This document shows positions 1 through 6,996 of a stretch of DNA of 17,088 nt, in pieces. The position numbers and the translations under genes are program-made. The notes beneath the pieces were generated by a model. It did not search any database. It had not been told where the DNA came from and saw only the letters and a list, made by a program, of their open reading frames with translations. The stretch is from NCBI GenBank assembly GCA_937891135.1, contig CALAFB010000046.1, positions 1-17,088 of the forward strand, written 5' to 3'. Position 1 is the first letter of the stretch; each line of letters begins with the position of its first letter. Source of the DNA: an uncultured Elusimicrobium sp. (GTDB lineage: Bacteria; Elusimicrobiota; Elusimicrobia; Elusimicrobiales; Elusimicrobiaceae).

Positions 1-74
1 GTAAAATAGCGGCCTAAAAAGTTATTTTTATTGATTGAAAAAAATATTTTCTCCGACGAGAAAATGGAAAAAAC
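1..74. other. AT-rich sequence at the left edge, nothing identified
   Basis: Before the pilin promoter the window holds AT-rich sequence without a convincing reading frame or hairpin. It may be the 3' flank of a gene outside the window. Confidence 0.3.
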
Positions 75-102
75 TTGACTTGTTTTTTTTTTTTGATACA
101 TT
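75..102 (+). promoter_or_regulatory. Sigma-70-type promoter of the pilin gene
   Basis: A -35 box TTGACT (75-80) is followed, after 16 bases that are nearly all T, by an extended -10 TGaTACATT (TG at 94-95, hexamer 97-102). Transcription would start near 109, just before the first stem of the leader. This gives a 5' UTR of about 96 bases. Boxes are read by eye; no start site is proven. Confidence 0.55.
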
Positions 103-110
103 TTGAGCAC

Positions 111-200
111 CGGGGCGTCAAGGGTCTCCTAAATGTCCTACAAGTGAGATAAGCGCCCCGCCAATCGTTTTTTTGGTACAAAGAGTACCAAAAAGGAGGA
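111..200 (+). promoter_or_regulatory. Structured 5' leader of the pilin mRNA
   Basis: Two stems are visible. The first closes CGGGGCG (111-117) on CGCCCCG (154-160) around a 36-base interior. That interior has a possible inner pairing of TCTC (125-128) with GAGA (146-149). The second is a perfect 10-bp stem TTTTTGGTAC (170-179) / GTACCAAAAA (185-194) with a 5-base loop, ending directly against the Shine-Dalgarno GGAGGA (195-200). TCTCCT at 125-130 can also pair with AGGAGG at 194-199 (five Watson-Crick pairs and one G-U), so an alternative fold could cover the ribosome binding site. It matches no riboswitch class I know. Stem pairing is seen directly; regulation is inference. Confidence 0.5.
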
Positions 201-204
201 AATT

Positions 205-654
205 ATGAAATGTCAAAATAACGTAGGTTTTACGTTAATTGAGTTGCTCGTAGTAGTGCTCATTATCGGTATTTTGGCGGCGGTTGCATTGCCCCAATAT
301 ACCAAAGCTGTGGAACGTTCCCGCACTTCGGAAGCGGTTCAACGCTTAGGCGATATGGCTACGGCCCAGCAAATTATCTATATGCAAAATGGTACATTTG
401 CTAGTTCGTATGATGATGTGCATGATCTGGGAGATGTCACGATTCCCGCTAGCAATAATACGGGTAGTTATACGGTTGCAGTCAACAATAATACTGATAA
501 CTCTGAAACCACTATGGTAGCTGAACGTACGAGTGGGCAATACAAAGGTTCAAAATTGCAGTTAACGGTGGAATCCTCCGGGAAGATTACCAAAACTTGC
601 GACGGTACCGATACGGAGTTCTGCAACTTGGTAAAATCCGCCGGATACAATTAA
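205..654 (+). CDS. Type IV pilin / type II secretion pseudopilin-like major pilin
   Basis: This is a prepilin of 149 aa. It has a short charged leader ending at G8, then the class III cleavage and methylation site G8|F9-TLIE with the conserved Glu at mature position 5 (E13). A hydrophobic assembly helix follows (about residues 9-32). The globular part is short, rich in Asn/Thr/Ser, and ends with a pair of cysteines (C132 and C140), which could form the disulfide-closed D-loop typical of PilA/PilE pilins. The start is supported by GGAGGA five bases upstream. The gene stands alone between its own promoter and a terminator. Full pilins are usually 140-170 aa, so it appears intact. Roles in adhesion, twitching or DNA uptake are family knowledge; which applies here cannot be told. 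A minor pilin or pseudopilin is the alternative. Confidence 0.9.
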   Translation: MKCQNNVGFTLIELLVVVLIIGILAAVALPQYTKAVERSRTSEAVQRLGDMATAQQIIYMQNGTFASSYDDVHDLGDVTIPASNNTGSYTVAVNNNTDNSETTMVAERTSGQYKGSKLQLTVESSGKITKTCDGTDTEFCNLVKSAGYN

Positions 655-700
655 GCAGTATATATCCCAGGCGTTTAAAAAACGTATGATATAAACCTAC

Positions 701-721
701 CCCCGCTCCTAAAGAGCGGGG
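701..721. terminator. Bidirectional terminator between the pilin gene and rfbA
   Basis: CCCCGCTC (701-708) pairs perfectly with GAGCGGGG (714-721) around a 5-base loop. A T-rich stretch follows on the plus side after CCC. It sits 46 bases after the pilin stop and 3 bases from the rfbA stop, so it can serve both converging genes. Confidence 0.7.
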
Positions 722-724
722 CCC

Positions 725-1591
725 TTATTTTTTAAGTACTTTATTTAAATACGCGTAATAATTATTTTTAGGGGCTTTGGCAATTTGGGCGGCTAATTGT
801 TCAGGTGCAATAAACCCTTTCGCAAGGGCAATTTCTTCCGGGCAGGCAATTTCTACCCCTTGGTTAATTTGCATACTGTGCACAAAGTTGCTGGCTTGCA
901 GCACGCTTTCGTGCGTGCCGGTGTCTAACCAGGCAAACCCGCGGCCTAGGTGGGCTACGTGCAAATTGCCTTGTTGTAAATACAGTTTGTTTAAATCCGT
1001 AATTTCCAGTTCCCCCCGCGCAGACGGTTGTAACGTTTTGGCCAGTTTTACAACTTGGTTATCGTAGAAATACAGCCCGGTTACGGCAAAATTGCTTTTG
1101 GGGTGTTTGGGTTTTTCTTCTAAGGAAATGGCTTTGCCGGTTTTGTCAAATTCCACCACGCCAAAGCGTTCCGGGTCATTCACTTCATAGGCAAATACCG
1201 TAGCTCCGGGGCGGGGTTTGGCGGCACGCGTTAAAATTTCATCAAACCCGTTTCCGTAAAAAATATTATCCCCTAAAATAAGAGCGCACGAATCTTCCCC
1301 GATAAATTTTTCCCCCAAAATAAACGCATCGGCAATTCCGCGTTTTACGTGCTGAACCGTGTAAGACAGCGACATCCCCCACTTATGACCGTCCCCCAAC
1401 ACGCGCTTAAAGTTGGCATCATCTTCCGGGCTGGTAATAACTAGAATATCCCGTATACCGGCTTGCATCAGTACAGAGAGCGGATAATAAATCATCGGCT
1501 TGTTATAAATGGGTAATAAAATTTTGGAAATAGGCAAAGACGCCGGATATAGCCGCGTGCCTGCACCACCTGCTAGAATAATTCCTTTCAT
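725..1591 (-). CDS. rfbA: Glucose-1-phosphate thymidylyltransferase (RmlA/RfbA)
   Basis: The enzyme makes dTDP-glucose from dTTP and glucose-1-phosphate, the first step to dTDP-L-rhamnose and related sugars, in the cytoplasm. The 288-aa product matches the usual length of about 290. It carries the nucleotide-binding loop GGAGTRL (8-14), the metal-binding GDN at 107-109, the EEKP stretch at 158-161 and the FAWLDTGTHES motif near 219-229. The family's usual SKQLLPIYDKPM reads SKILLPIYNKPM here. I chose the ATG at 1591 because GGAGAA lies just upstream and the family starts here; a start at 1651 would add 20 unlike residues. The ATG overlaps the stop of the upstream phosphatase gene as ATGA, indicating translational coupling. 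rfbB, rfbC and rfbD are not in the window. Confidence 0.93.
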   Translation of the reverse strand: MKGIILAGGAGTRLYPASLPISKILLPIYNKPMIYYPLSVLMQAGIRDILVITSPEDDANFKRVLGDGHKWGMSLSYTVQHVKRGIADAFILGEKFIGEDSCALILGDNIFYGNGFDEILTRAAKPRPGATVFAYEVNDPERFGVVEFDKTGKAISLEEKPKHPKSNFAVTGLYFYDNQVVKLAKTLQPSARGELEITDLNKLYLQQGNLHVAHLGRGFAWLDTGTHESVLQASNFVHSMQINQGVEIACPEEIALAKGFIAPEQLAAQIAKAPKNNYYAYLNKVLKK

Positions 1592-2052
1592 AGTTTCTCC
1601 TTGGTTGTTGTTAAAAAATCGTTTTTTATCCGCTGGGCAGCCGCTTCGCACGCTGCATAGAGTCGGGCCGCTTGTTTGGCAAACGCGCGGCCTTCCAGCG
1701 AAATCGGGTCTTGCAAATCTTGCGGTTTATCAAACGCAAAATCAGTTAAGAGCCAAATTTTATCTGTGTATTGGGGGTAACGGTCCAATAAGTGTTCTTC
1801 GTGTGCTTGCTCCATGCAAAAAATAAGGTCTGCCAGTTGTAAATCTTCCGGCATCAGCTGGGTGGAGGTATGACCGGGAAATTCTAACTGTTTCGCCCGT
1901 AAGGCCTGTTGTACTTTGACTGGAACTTCATAATCCGGATTTGCATAAAACCCACGCGAACATACACTTACGCCCGGCAACAAGGATTTTAAAAATTCCT
2001 GTGCCAGAAAACTGCGGCAAATATTAGCATGGCATACACATAAAATCTTCAT
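1588..2052 (-). CDS. Low-molecular-weight protein-tyrosine phosphatase (Wzb/Etp-like)
   Basis: This 154-aa protein is the usual size for cytoplasmic LMW phosphatases. The catalytic P-loop C(X)5R is C7-H-A-N-I-C-R13 followed by S14, starting at the N-terminus as in the family. The usual Gly of CxGN is Ala9. The general-acid Asp lies in D115-P116, but is followed by IS instead of the common Tyr-Gly. In EPS loci such enzymes dephosphorylate the tyrosine-rich tail of the Wzc-type kinase, and a kinase of that type is encoded at 4459. It is the first gene of a leftward two-gene operon with rfbA (4-base overlap). A -10 box TATAGT ends 7 bases before the ATG and there is no Shine-Dalgarno, so the mRNA may be leaderless. 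Confidence 0.9.
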   Translation of the reverse strand: MKILCVCHANICRSFLAQEFLKSLLPGVSVCSRGFYANPDYEVPVKVQQALRAKQLEFPGHTSTQLMPEDLQLADLIFCMEQAHEEHLLDRYPQYTDKIWLLTDFAFDKPQDLQDPISLEGRAFAKQAARLYAACEAAAQRIKNDFLTTTKEKL

Positions 2053-2059
2053 CCATACT

Positions 2060-2081
2060 ACTATAGCAAATTTGGTAAAAT
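2060..2081. promoter_or_regulatory. Divergent promoter pair, both apparently leaderless
   Basis: Only 35 bases separate the two divergent ATGs (2052 minus, 2088 plus). Leftward there is an extended -10 TGC-TATAGT (2068-2060), 7 bases from the ATG. Rightward there is TGG-TAAAAT (2073-2081), 6 bases from the ATG. No -35 consensus and no Shine-Dalgarno is visible on either side. A normal start site would fall on or next to each ATG. Confidence 0.5.
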
Positions 2082-2087
2082 AACTAT

Positions 2088-3743
2088 ATGGATTTATTTG
2101 TAAAAATTTTAGTAGGAATTTGTATTTTTTTTGTGCCGTTTAGTTTTGCCGCTACGCAGCCGTGGGCATTTTCTGTATTGCAGGGGCTGGTAACGGTGGC
2201 CTGGCTGGGGCGGTTATGCATCCGGCGGGAATGGATGTTCCCCACTGCTATAAAACCGGTACTGTACGTATTTGGGGTGCTAATCGGATTATGTTTGGTG
2301 CAAAGTTGTTTCCCCCGTACGCTGTTAGATGAAACGGGCCTCTATCCGGTAACTTTCATGCGGCTCTATACATTAGACCATGCTTCTATTTTTATGACGT
2401 ACTTAGGCTTGGTGCTTTTGGTACAGCAGATGTATCCGTCTTTTGAGGAAATGCGCCGTTTGGCCGGGTTACTGGTTGCGGGCGGCGTGGCGGTGGCTCT
2501 GTGTATGGTTGTTTTTCCGAACGGAGAGTATATTTACCGTTTATTAGGTACGCACCGTAGTGCAGCGGCGGTAGGGCCCTTTTTAAACCGCAACCACGGG
2601 GGCGTATTTTTAGCTATGAATGCCTTGTTAGCGCTGGGATTATTTTTTACCCACCAGTTGGATTATAAGCGCCGGCTGGCCCGGGAAGAGCGGAGCCTGT
2701 TTTGGGTGCAGCAAGGTTGGCTGCTAACGGCCTCAGCCGGGCTGATGGTAGCTACGGTATTTACCCGTTCCCGCGGGGCGATGTTGGCCTTGTTTATTGG
2801 ACTGTTTGTGTATGCTTTGTTATGTCTATGGAGTGTGCCGGCTCCGTTTAAAAGACGGTTAAAAGGTGTTTTTTATACGTTGGTGCTTTTAGTTGTATCC
2901 TCTGCCTGGATTTATACGCATATTCCAGAGATTAACCGTTTTTCACAACGCTCAACGGGCACGTCTGAACAAACCCGTCAAATGTTATACCGGGCTGGCG
3001 GAAGAATTTTACAGAAATACCCGGTATGGGGTATTGGAATTGGGGCCATGCCGGTAGTGATTAACGAGTATACTGAATACGATCTGCACCAGTATATTGA
3101 ACGTTTGCATAATGACTGGTTGGAAATTACCTTAGGGGTGGGATATGCCGGAGCGTTATTGTTACTAGTTGGGCTTGCTGGGTTTATTTCCCGTAGTTTG
3201 CGGACCCTGAAACGGTTGGAAGTTCGGAAACAATTTTTATTTGCGGCCCTGTTAAGTACGTTGGGGGCTATGTGCGTAGGCAGTTTGGTAGATTTTCATT
3301 TCTTTATCCCGGGGTGTGCTTTTATGTTCTTTTGTGTGCTGGGTATGACCCTTGCCGGAACTTTTCATAAAGGGCATGTGCAGCATTGGCGTGCCGGGCG
3401 GATAGGGGGTGTGGTGGTGTTAGTAGGCTTGGTGTTGGCTTTGTGGATACCGGGGCGGAAAACATTTGCTTGGCGTGCCTTTTTGTTTGGACGGGAATTG
3501 AAAACCGAAGGAAAAATTGCCTCCTACCAGCAAGGGCTTGCCTACTATCCTAGCCCGCGTCATGCTGTACGCTTGGGAAATGCGTATTACAATGCCGCAA
3601 ACCACGCCAAAGACGTTCTGGAAAAATGGTATTATTATGAACTGGCCCGGGAATTGGCCGAACAATACCTGGAGCAATATCCAAAAGATAAAGAACTCTC
3701 TAAGCTCTATATGCGGGCCCGCAAACGGGCAGGCGGGATATAA
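2088..3743 (+). CDS. O-antigen ligase/polymerase family (Wzy_C) membrane protein with C-terminal helical extension
   Basis: This is a 551-aa polytopic inner-membrane protein with about 11-12 hydrophobic segments. Family signatures are GPFLNRNHGG near residues 163-172, FTRSRGAMLALF near 225-236, and the large periplasmic loop followed by LHNDWLEI...GVGYAGALLLL near 340-360. In the loop, YRAGGRILQKYPVWGIGIGA resembles the conserved Wzy_C segment. After the last membrane helix (about 445-465) comes a soluble tail of about 85 residues with alternating Tyr/Ala/Leu helices resembling tetratricopeptide repeats, common in this family. It joins polysaccharide repeat units or transfers chains to an acceptor; sequence alone does not separate polymerase from ligase. 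It is the first gene of the rightward run toward the Wza-like and Wzc-like genes. The ATG has no Shine-Dalgarno and lies 6 bases after a -10 box. Confidence 0.85.
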   Translation: MDLFVKILVGICIFFVPFSFAATQPWAFSVLQGLVTVAWLGRLCIRREWMFPTAIKPVLYVFGVLIGLCLVQSCFPRTLLDETGLYPVTFMRLYTLDHASIFMTYLGLVLLVQQMYPSFEEMRRLAGLLVAGGVAVALCMVVFPNGEYIYRLLGTHRSAAAVGPFLNRNHGGVFLAMNALLALGLFFTHQLDYKRRLAREERSLFWVQQGWLLTASAGLMVATVFTRSRGAMLALFIGLFVYALLCLWSVPAPFKRRLKGVFYTLVLLVVSSAWIYTHIPEINRFSQRSTGTSEQTRQMLYRAGGRILQKYPVWGIGIGAMPVVINEYTEYDLHQYIERLHNDWLEITLGVGYAGALLLLVGLAGFISRSLRTLKRLEVRKQFLFAALLSTLGAMCVGSLVDFHFFIPGCAFMFFCVLGMTLAGTFHKGHVQHWRAGRIGGVVVLVGLVLALWIPGRKTFAWRAFLFGRELKTEGKIASYQQGLAYYPSPRHAVRLGNAYYNAANHAKDVLEKWYYYELARELAEQYLEQYPKDKELSKLYMRARKRAGGI

Positions 3744-3768
3744 ATGGGGCTTTTGTATTGATAAAATC

Positions 3769-3797
3769 CTGAAATTTACTGCAACATTTAGTATAAT
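3769..3797 (+). promoter_or_regulatory. Promoter before the Wza-like gene
   Basis: CTGAAA (3769-3774), a 17-base spacer and a perfect TATAAT (3792-3797) lie in the 63-base gap after the Wzy-like gene. The box ends 9 bases before the ATG at 3807, so the leader would be about 3 bases. A second overlapping TATAAT is at 3797-3802. There is no Shine-Dalgarno. Confidence 0.5.
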
Positions 3798-3806
3798 ATA
3801 ATTACT

Positions 3807-4448
3807 ATGAAGAAATACATGTATCTTATAGGGATGCTGGCTTTTGTAGCCGGTTGTTCCTCTACCCAAACACCGGTTTCTAAAACCGTACAAAATAAAA
3901 TTACCAACCAGGATGTTTCCAGCGCGTTGCGTCAGGTGCGGTCCTCCCAGTCCTATGTGTTACAGCCCGGGGATTTGGTGGATATTCAAGTATATATGGA
4001 AGATAATATGAACCGGGTACTCCGGTTAAGCGGAAACGGAAATATTACGTTTCCGTTGGTAGGAAATATAAAACTTTCCGGCTTAACCTTGGAACAGGCG
4101 GAACATCGTTTGGCGGCGCGGCTGACGGCCTATATTAAACATCCGCAAGTGTCTATGCTTGTCAAAGAATACGGCAATAAAACGGTGTATGTATTGGGGC
4201 AAGTAGCTAAGCCGGCTGCCATCCAAATCCCACCGGAGAAGCCGTTAACTGTATTGGAAGCCATTACTTCCGTAGGCGGATTTACCGATATTGCTAATAC
4301 CTCTAAGGTTCGGGTCCTGCGCGTAGAGAATGGCAAGCAGAAAACGATTGATGTGGACGTTACCCAAATTACCAAACAAGGCAATAAGAATATGGATATT
4401 CCACTTCAGCCGGGAGATGTGGTTTTTGTGCCGCAGAGTATGTTCTAG
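3807..4448 (+). CDS. Short Wza-like polysaccharide export lipoprotein (Poly_export plus SLBB)
   Basis: This is a 213-aa exported lipoprotein. The signal peptide ends in the lipobox VAGC, with the lipidated Cys at 17. Residues about 45-125 form the polysaccharide biosynthesis/export domain, beginning YVLQPGDLVDIQVY. Residues about 128-205 form one SLBB domain with VYVLGQVAKPAA, the LTVLEAITSVGGF helix and the closing PLQPGDVVFVP. E. coli Wza has about 380 residues, extra SLBB-like domains and a C-terminal amphipathic helix that crosses the outer membrane. This protein ends a few residues after the SLBB and has no such helix, so it probably cannot form the outer-membrane pore itself. It is 10 bases upstream of the Wzc-like kinase, its expected inner-membrane partner. 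Confidence 0.9.
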   Translation: MKKYMYLIGMLAFVAGCSSTQTPVSKTVQNKITNQDVSSALRQVRSSQSYVLQPGDLVDIQVYMEDNMNRVLRLSGNGNITFPLVGNIKLSGLTLEQAEHRLAARLTAYIKHPQVSMLVKEYGNKTVYVLGQVAKPAAIQIPPEKPLTVLEAITSVGGFTDIANTSKVRVLRVENGKQKTIDVDVTQITKQGNKNMDIPLQPGDVVFVPQSMF

Positions 4449-4458
4449 GAAATAAATT

Positions 4459-6186
4459 ATGAATGATGAAGAATTAGATATAAGTGCCTTAATTAGTATT
4501 GTACTTAAACGGTTTTGGCTGATTGCCGGGACGGCCCTGTTGGGGCTGGTGGCGGCTATTTTAGTCAATGTATTTATGCGCCCGGTGTATGAGGCTTCCG
4601 CCTTACTGATGATTAACCAGGAAAATGCCGGCAAACTGGATGAAACGGGATATGGTTCTTTTGCCAGTATGGAGGACTATTACCGCACGCAGTATCAGTT
4701 GTTAGAGAGCCGTTCATTATTAGAAAGCGTGTATAATGAACTTAATTTAAGCCAATATGAAGAATTTGCCGGTGGGTTGGGGGCGTTGCGTCATGCCGTA
4801 AAAATTGACCCGGTAACGCGCAGTCGTTTAGTTAATGTAAAAGTACGTGCATACGATCCGCGGCTGGCCATGGAAATTTCCAATACACTAGCTAAGAATT
4901 TCGTGCAGGAGAACGTCAGCAACCGTATTTCTATGGGGCAGGATATTATCCGTGCGCTGGAAAGCACCGAAACTAGCGACGAAGAACAAGAACTCTTAAA
5001 TTCTATGCCGCAAGTGGTAAATAGTGATTTTATCAAGTCATTAAAACAGCAAGAGGCATCTTTGGAACGGAATTGGGCGCAGTTGTCCTCCAAGTATACT
5101 CCCCAGCACCCGGAAGTCGTATCTGTCAAACGCCAGTTGGCTGCCACGAAGGCGCAAATTGCAGTAGAAACGCGCCGCCTCGTGCAGAGTATTAAAATAG
5201 AACTTTCCGGCCAATTTTCCGGCAATAATATACGTATTGTTGACCCGGCTGTTATGCCGAAATATCCGATACTTCCGCGCAAGCTCATCAACTTGGCTGT
5301 GGGATTATTAGGCGGTGCATTACTGGGTTTACTGATTGTATTTTTACTTGAATTTTTAGACCAAACCATTAAATCTTCCGAAGATTTAGAGAAAAAACTG
5401 GGGCTTCCCTTTTTAGGGTTTGTTCCGTTTGAAAAGAACAAAAAGAAAGAATCCGAATATGCGCCTATGCTCAAAAAAGGCAATGTGTTGCTGGCAGAAA
5501 ACGTACGTAATATACGTACTATGTTGGATTTTACCTTGTCTGATAACCGCAACGCACCGCTTTTAGTTAGCAGTTCTATGCAAGAGGAAGGAAAAAGTAA
5601 TTTAGCGGCTAATTTGGCGGTAGCGTTGGCCCAAGCCGGTAAAAAAATCCTCTTGATAGACGGAGATTTGCGCCGTTGCCGGTTGCATAAAGTATTTAAA
5701 GTATCCCCTGAAAAAGGACTCAGTTATATTTGGGATGCAGACCCTGCCAAAGCGGATTATGCCGCCAATGTGCAAGCGGTAGAGAATGTAAAAAATCTGT
5801 TTATTATGACAGCCGGCCAACGTCCGCCCAATCCGGCGGATTTGCTGAACACGCCGAAACTGGCGGATTTTTTGGCTTGGGCACAACAAAATTACGACCA
5901 GGTATTGGTGGACTGTCCGGCTATCTTGCCGGTGGCGGATACTATGTTGTGGGGCAAATACATCCCGCGGACCATTTTTGTGATTAAGTATGGCAGCACC
6001 AATACCCGTTCCGCCCAGCTGGCGTTAGATAAACTTAGAAAAGCCAACGTGAAAATTTTAGGGGTTGTAATTGGCCACTATAAGCCGCAAGGTTTCTCGT
6101 ATGGCAAGTACGGATATTATAAAAATTATTCCTATTATTATTATGATAATGATTCCGCTGATAAGGATGAGAAAGACAAAAAATAA
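4459..6186 (+). CDS. Wzc-like polysaccharide co-polymerase with BY-kinase domain
   Basis: This is a 575-aa inner-membrane tyrosine autokinase. The N-terminal Wzz domain has a first membrane helix (about 17-40), followed by a periplasmic coiled-coil region (about 60-270). The second helix (about 275-300) is preceded by the proline-rich YPILPRK. The cytoplasmic kinase has Walker A SSSMQEEGKS (371-380), Walker A' LLIDGD with D401 and D403, and Walker B LVD485. The Walker A lacks the common Pro-Gly before EGKS. The C-terminus carries ten Tyr, four of them consecutive, then a charged Asp/Lys tail. This is the autophosphorylation cluster that a Wzb-type phosphatase resets. It controls chain length and drives the export complex with the Wza-like protein. 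AGGAAA upstream of the ATG serves as ribosome binding site. The gene ends just before a strong hairpin. Confidence 0.93.
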   Translation: MNDEELDISALISIVLKRFWLIAGTALLGLVAAILVNVFMRPVYEASALLMINQENAGKLDETGYGSFASMEDYYRTQYQLLESRSLLESVYNELNLSQYEEFAGGLGALRHAVKIDPVTRSRLVNVKVRAYDPRLAMEISNTLAKNFVQENVSNRISMGQDIIRALESTETSDEEQELLNSMPQVVNSDFIKSLKQQEASLERNWAQLSSKYTPQHPEVVSVKRQLAATKAQIAVETRRLVQSIKIELSGQFSGNNIRIVDPAVMPKYPILPRKLINLAVGLLGGALLGLLIVFLLEFLDQTIKSSEDLEKKLGLPFLGFVPFEKNKKKESEYAPMLKKGNVLLAENVRNIRTMLDFTLSDNRNAPLLVSSSMQEEGKSNLAANLAVALAQAGKKILLIDGDLRRCRLHKVFKVSPEKGLSYIWDADPAKADYAANVQAVENVKNLFIMTAGQRPPNPADLLNTPKLADFLAWAQQNYDQVLVDCPAILPVADTMLWGKYIPRTIFVIKYGSTNTRSAQLALDKLRKANVKILGVVIGHYKPQGFSYGKYGYYKNYSYYYYDNDSADKDEKDKK

Positions 6187-6205
6187 AACGCTTGTTTTTC
6201 GTACA

Positions 6206-6231
6206 AAAGGGGCTCTATAAAGAGCCCCTTT
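6206..6231. terminator. Bidirectional terminator after the Wzc-like gene
   Basis: An 11-bp perfect stem, AAAGGGGCTCT (6206-6216) with AGAGCCCCTTT (6221-6231), has a 4-base loop. It lies between the converging kinase gene and the secreted-protein gene. The T-run is short on both sides (TTT plus, TTTT minus). Confidence 0.7.
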
Positions 6232-6251
6232 ACCGTTTATAGAAAGTATGT

Positions 6252-6887
6252 TTATTCAGGATTGTGTACAGGTTCAAAATAGAGCGAATTTTCTAAAAGA
6301 CTCCGTTCCAAAATTTGTCCCCCCACTCCTTCTATGTAAAAGAGAACATGGGTTTGTGGGTCTATGAGAACGGGTTGGCGTCCTTTCGGAGCGTAACGGA
6401 TGCCTTCTATTGGCAATTCATATACTTCGCCAACTTGTTGTGTTACACGGCTGCGAAAACGGGCCACCGGATATTGGTAATAAAAATCTGCTAAATCCTG
6501 CCCTAATTGATATTGACTGGTGTAAGTTTTGGGAGTGTCCATGATTTCCCATACATCGTCATATACATGATGAGTTCTCATTTCAGCTATGCGGAGGTGG
6601 TTGGTTTTTAATAATTGTAAGGCAGAGGTATGAATAAAAGGAACTGCCAAGGTTTTTGAAACGGGTAATTGGGTGGCTGCTGCCGCAACACTACGCCCGG
6701 GCCGAACGGCCATAACAGGGCCCCGTGAAACACCAGCTGTCGGGCGATACGTCTCCGCCGTGCGAACAAGGAAACTTTCCAAATTGCGGAAATTTCGGGA
6801 TGCCGGTGTTTTAAACTGTGCAAAAGCAGCTGGTACTGTGGCAGTAATTAGTAAGATAAACAACAAATATATTTTGAGTTTTAACAT
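6252..6887 (-). CDS. Secreted protein of unknown function in the EPS region
   Basis: I do not recognise this 211-aa protein. The N-terminus is a clear Sec signal peptide (KLKIYLLFILLITATVPAAFA, cleavage likely after A23), with no lipobox, so the product should be periplasmic or secreted. The mature part starts with a basic, Arg/Ser/Ala-rich stretch (about 24-80). It continues with an alpha/beta-looking half with many aromatic residues (QDLADFYYQYP near 130-140) and a likely beta-rich end (LIDPQTHVLFYIEGVGGQ). There are no cysteines in the mature chain. It lies between the kinase and the outer-membrane barrel, so a role in envelope or polysaccharide handling is possible but unproven. AAGGA lies very close to the ATG; alternatively TATAGA, 7 bases before the ATG, could be a -10 box giving a leaderless mRNA. 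Confidence 0.75.
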   Translation of the reverse strand: MLKLKIYLLFILLITATVPAAFAQFKTPASRNFRNLESFLVRTAETYRPTAGVSRGPVMAVRPGRSVAAAATQLPVSKTLAVPFIHTSALQLLKTNHLRIAEMRTHHVYDDVWEIMDTPKTYTSQYQLGQDLADFYYQYPVARFRSRVTQQVGEVYELPIEGIRYAPKGRQPVLIDPQTHVLFYIEGVGGQILERSLLENSLYFEPVHNPE

Positions 6888-6951
6888 ATTCCTTTCTATA
6901 GCCTATTTTGTTTGAATCACTTTTGCAAGAGCATTAGCCTTTAGTGTGAAA

Positions 6952-6976
6952 AAACCCCGCCGCGAAGGCGGGGTTT
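6952..6976 (-). terminator. Terminator of the outer-membrane barrel gene
   Basis: AAACCCCGCC (6952-6961) pairs with GGCGGGGTTT (6967-6976) around a 5-base loop. Read leftward, the stem is followed by a run of six T, a canonical intrinsic terminator 20 bases after the stop codon. Confidence 0.85.
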
Positions 6977-6996
6977 AAAGCGTTTTAACTCAGCAA

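Noticed and set aside
154..174. First pilin-leader stem followed by seven T as an intrinsic terminator/attenuator
   Set aside because: Seven bases (CCAATCG) separate the stem from the T-run, too far for a standard terminator; kept as a structured leader.
1592..1651. A 20-residue N-terminal extension of RfbA
   Set aside because: It lies inside the phosphatase gene in another frame, has no family match, and GGAGAA marks the ATG at 1591.
3420..3893. Leftward open frame across the end of the Wzy-like gene
   Set aside because: It is antisense to a conserved protein and has no start signals or recognisable domain.
4791..5552. Long leftward open frame antisense to the kinase gene (253 codons)
   Set aside because: It is fully inside a well-supported gene, with a Ser-rich composition typical of a shadow frame and no family features.
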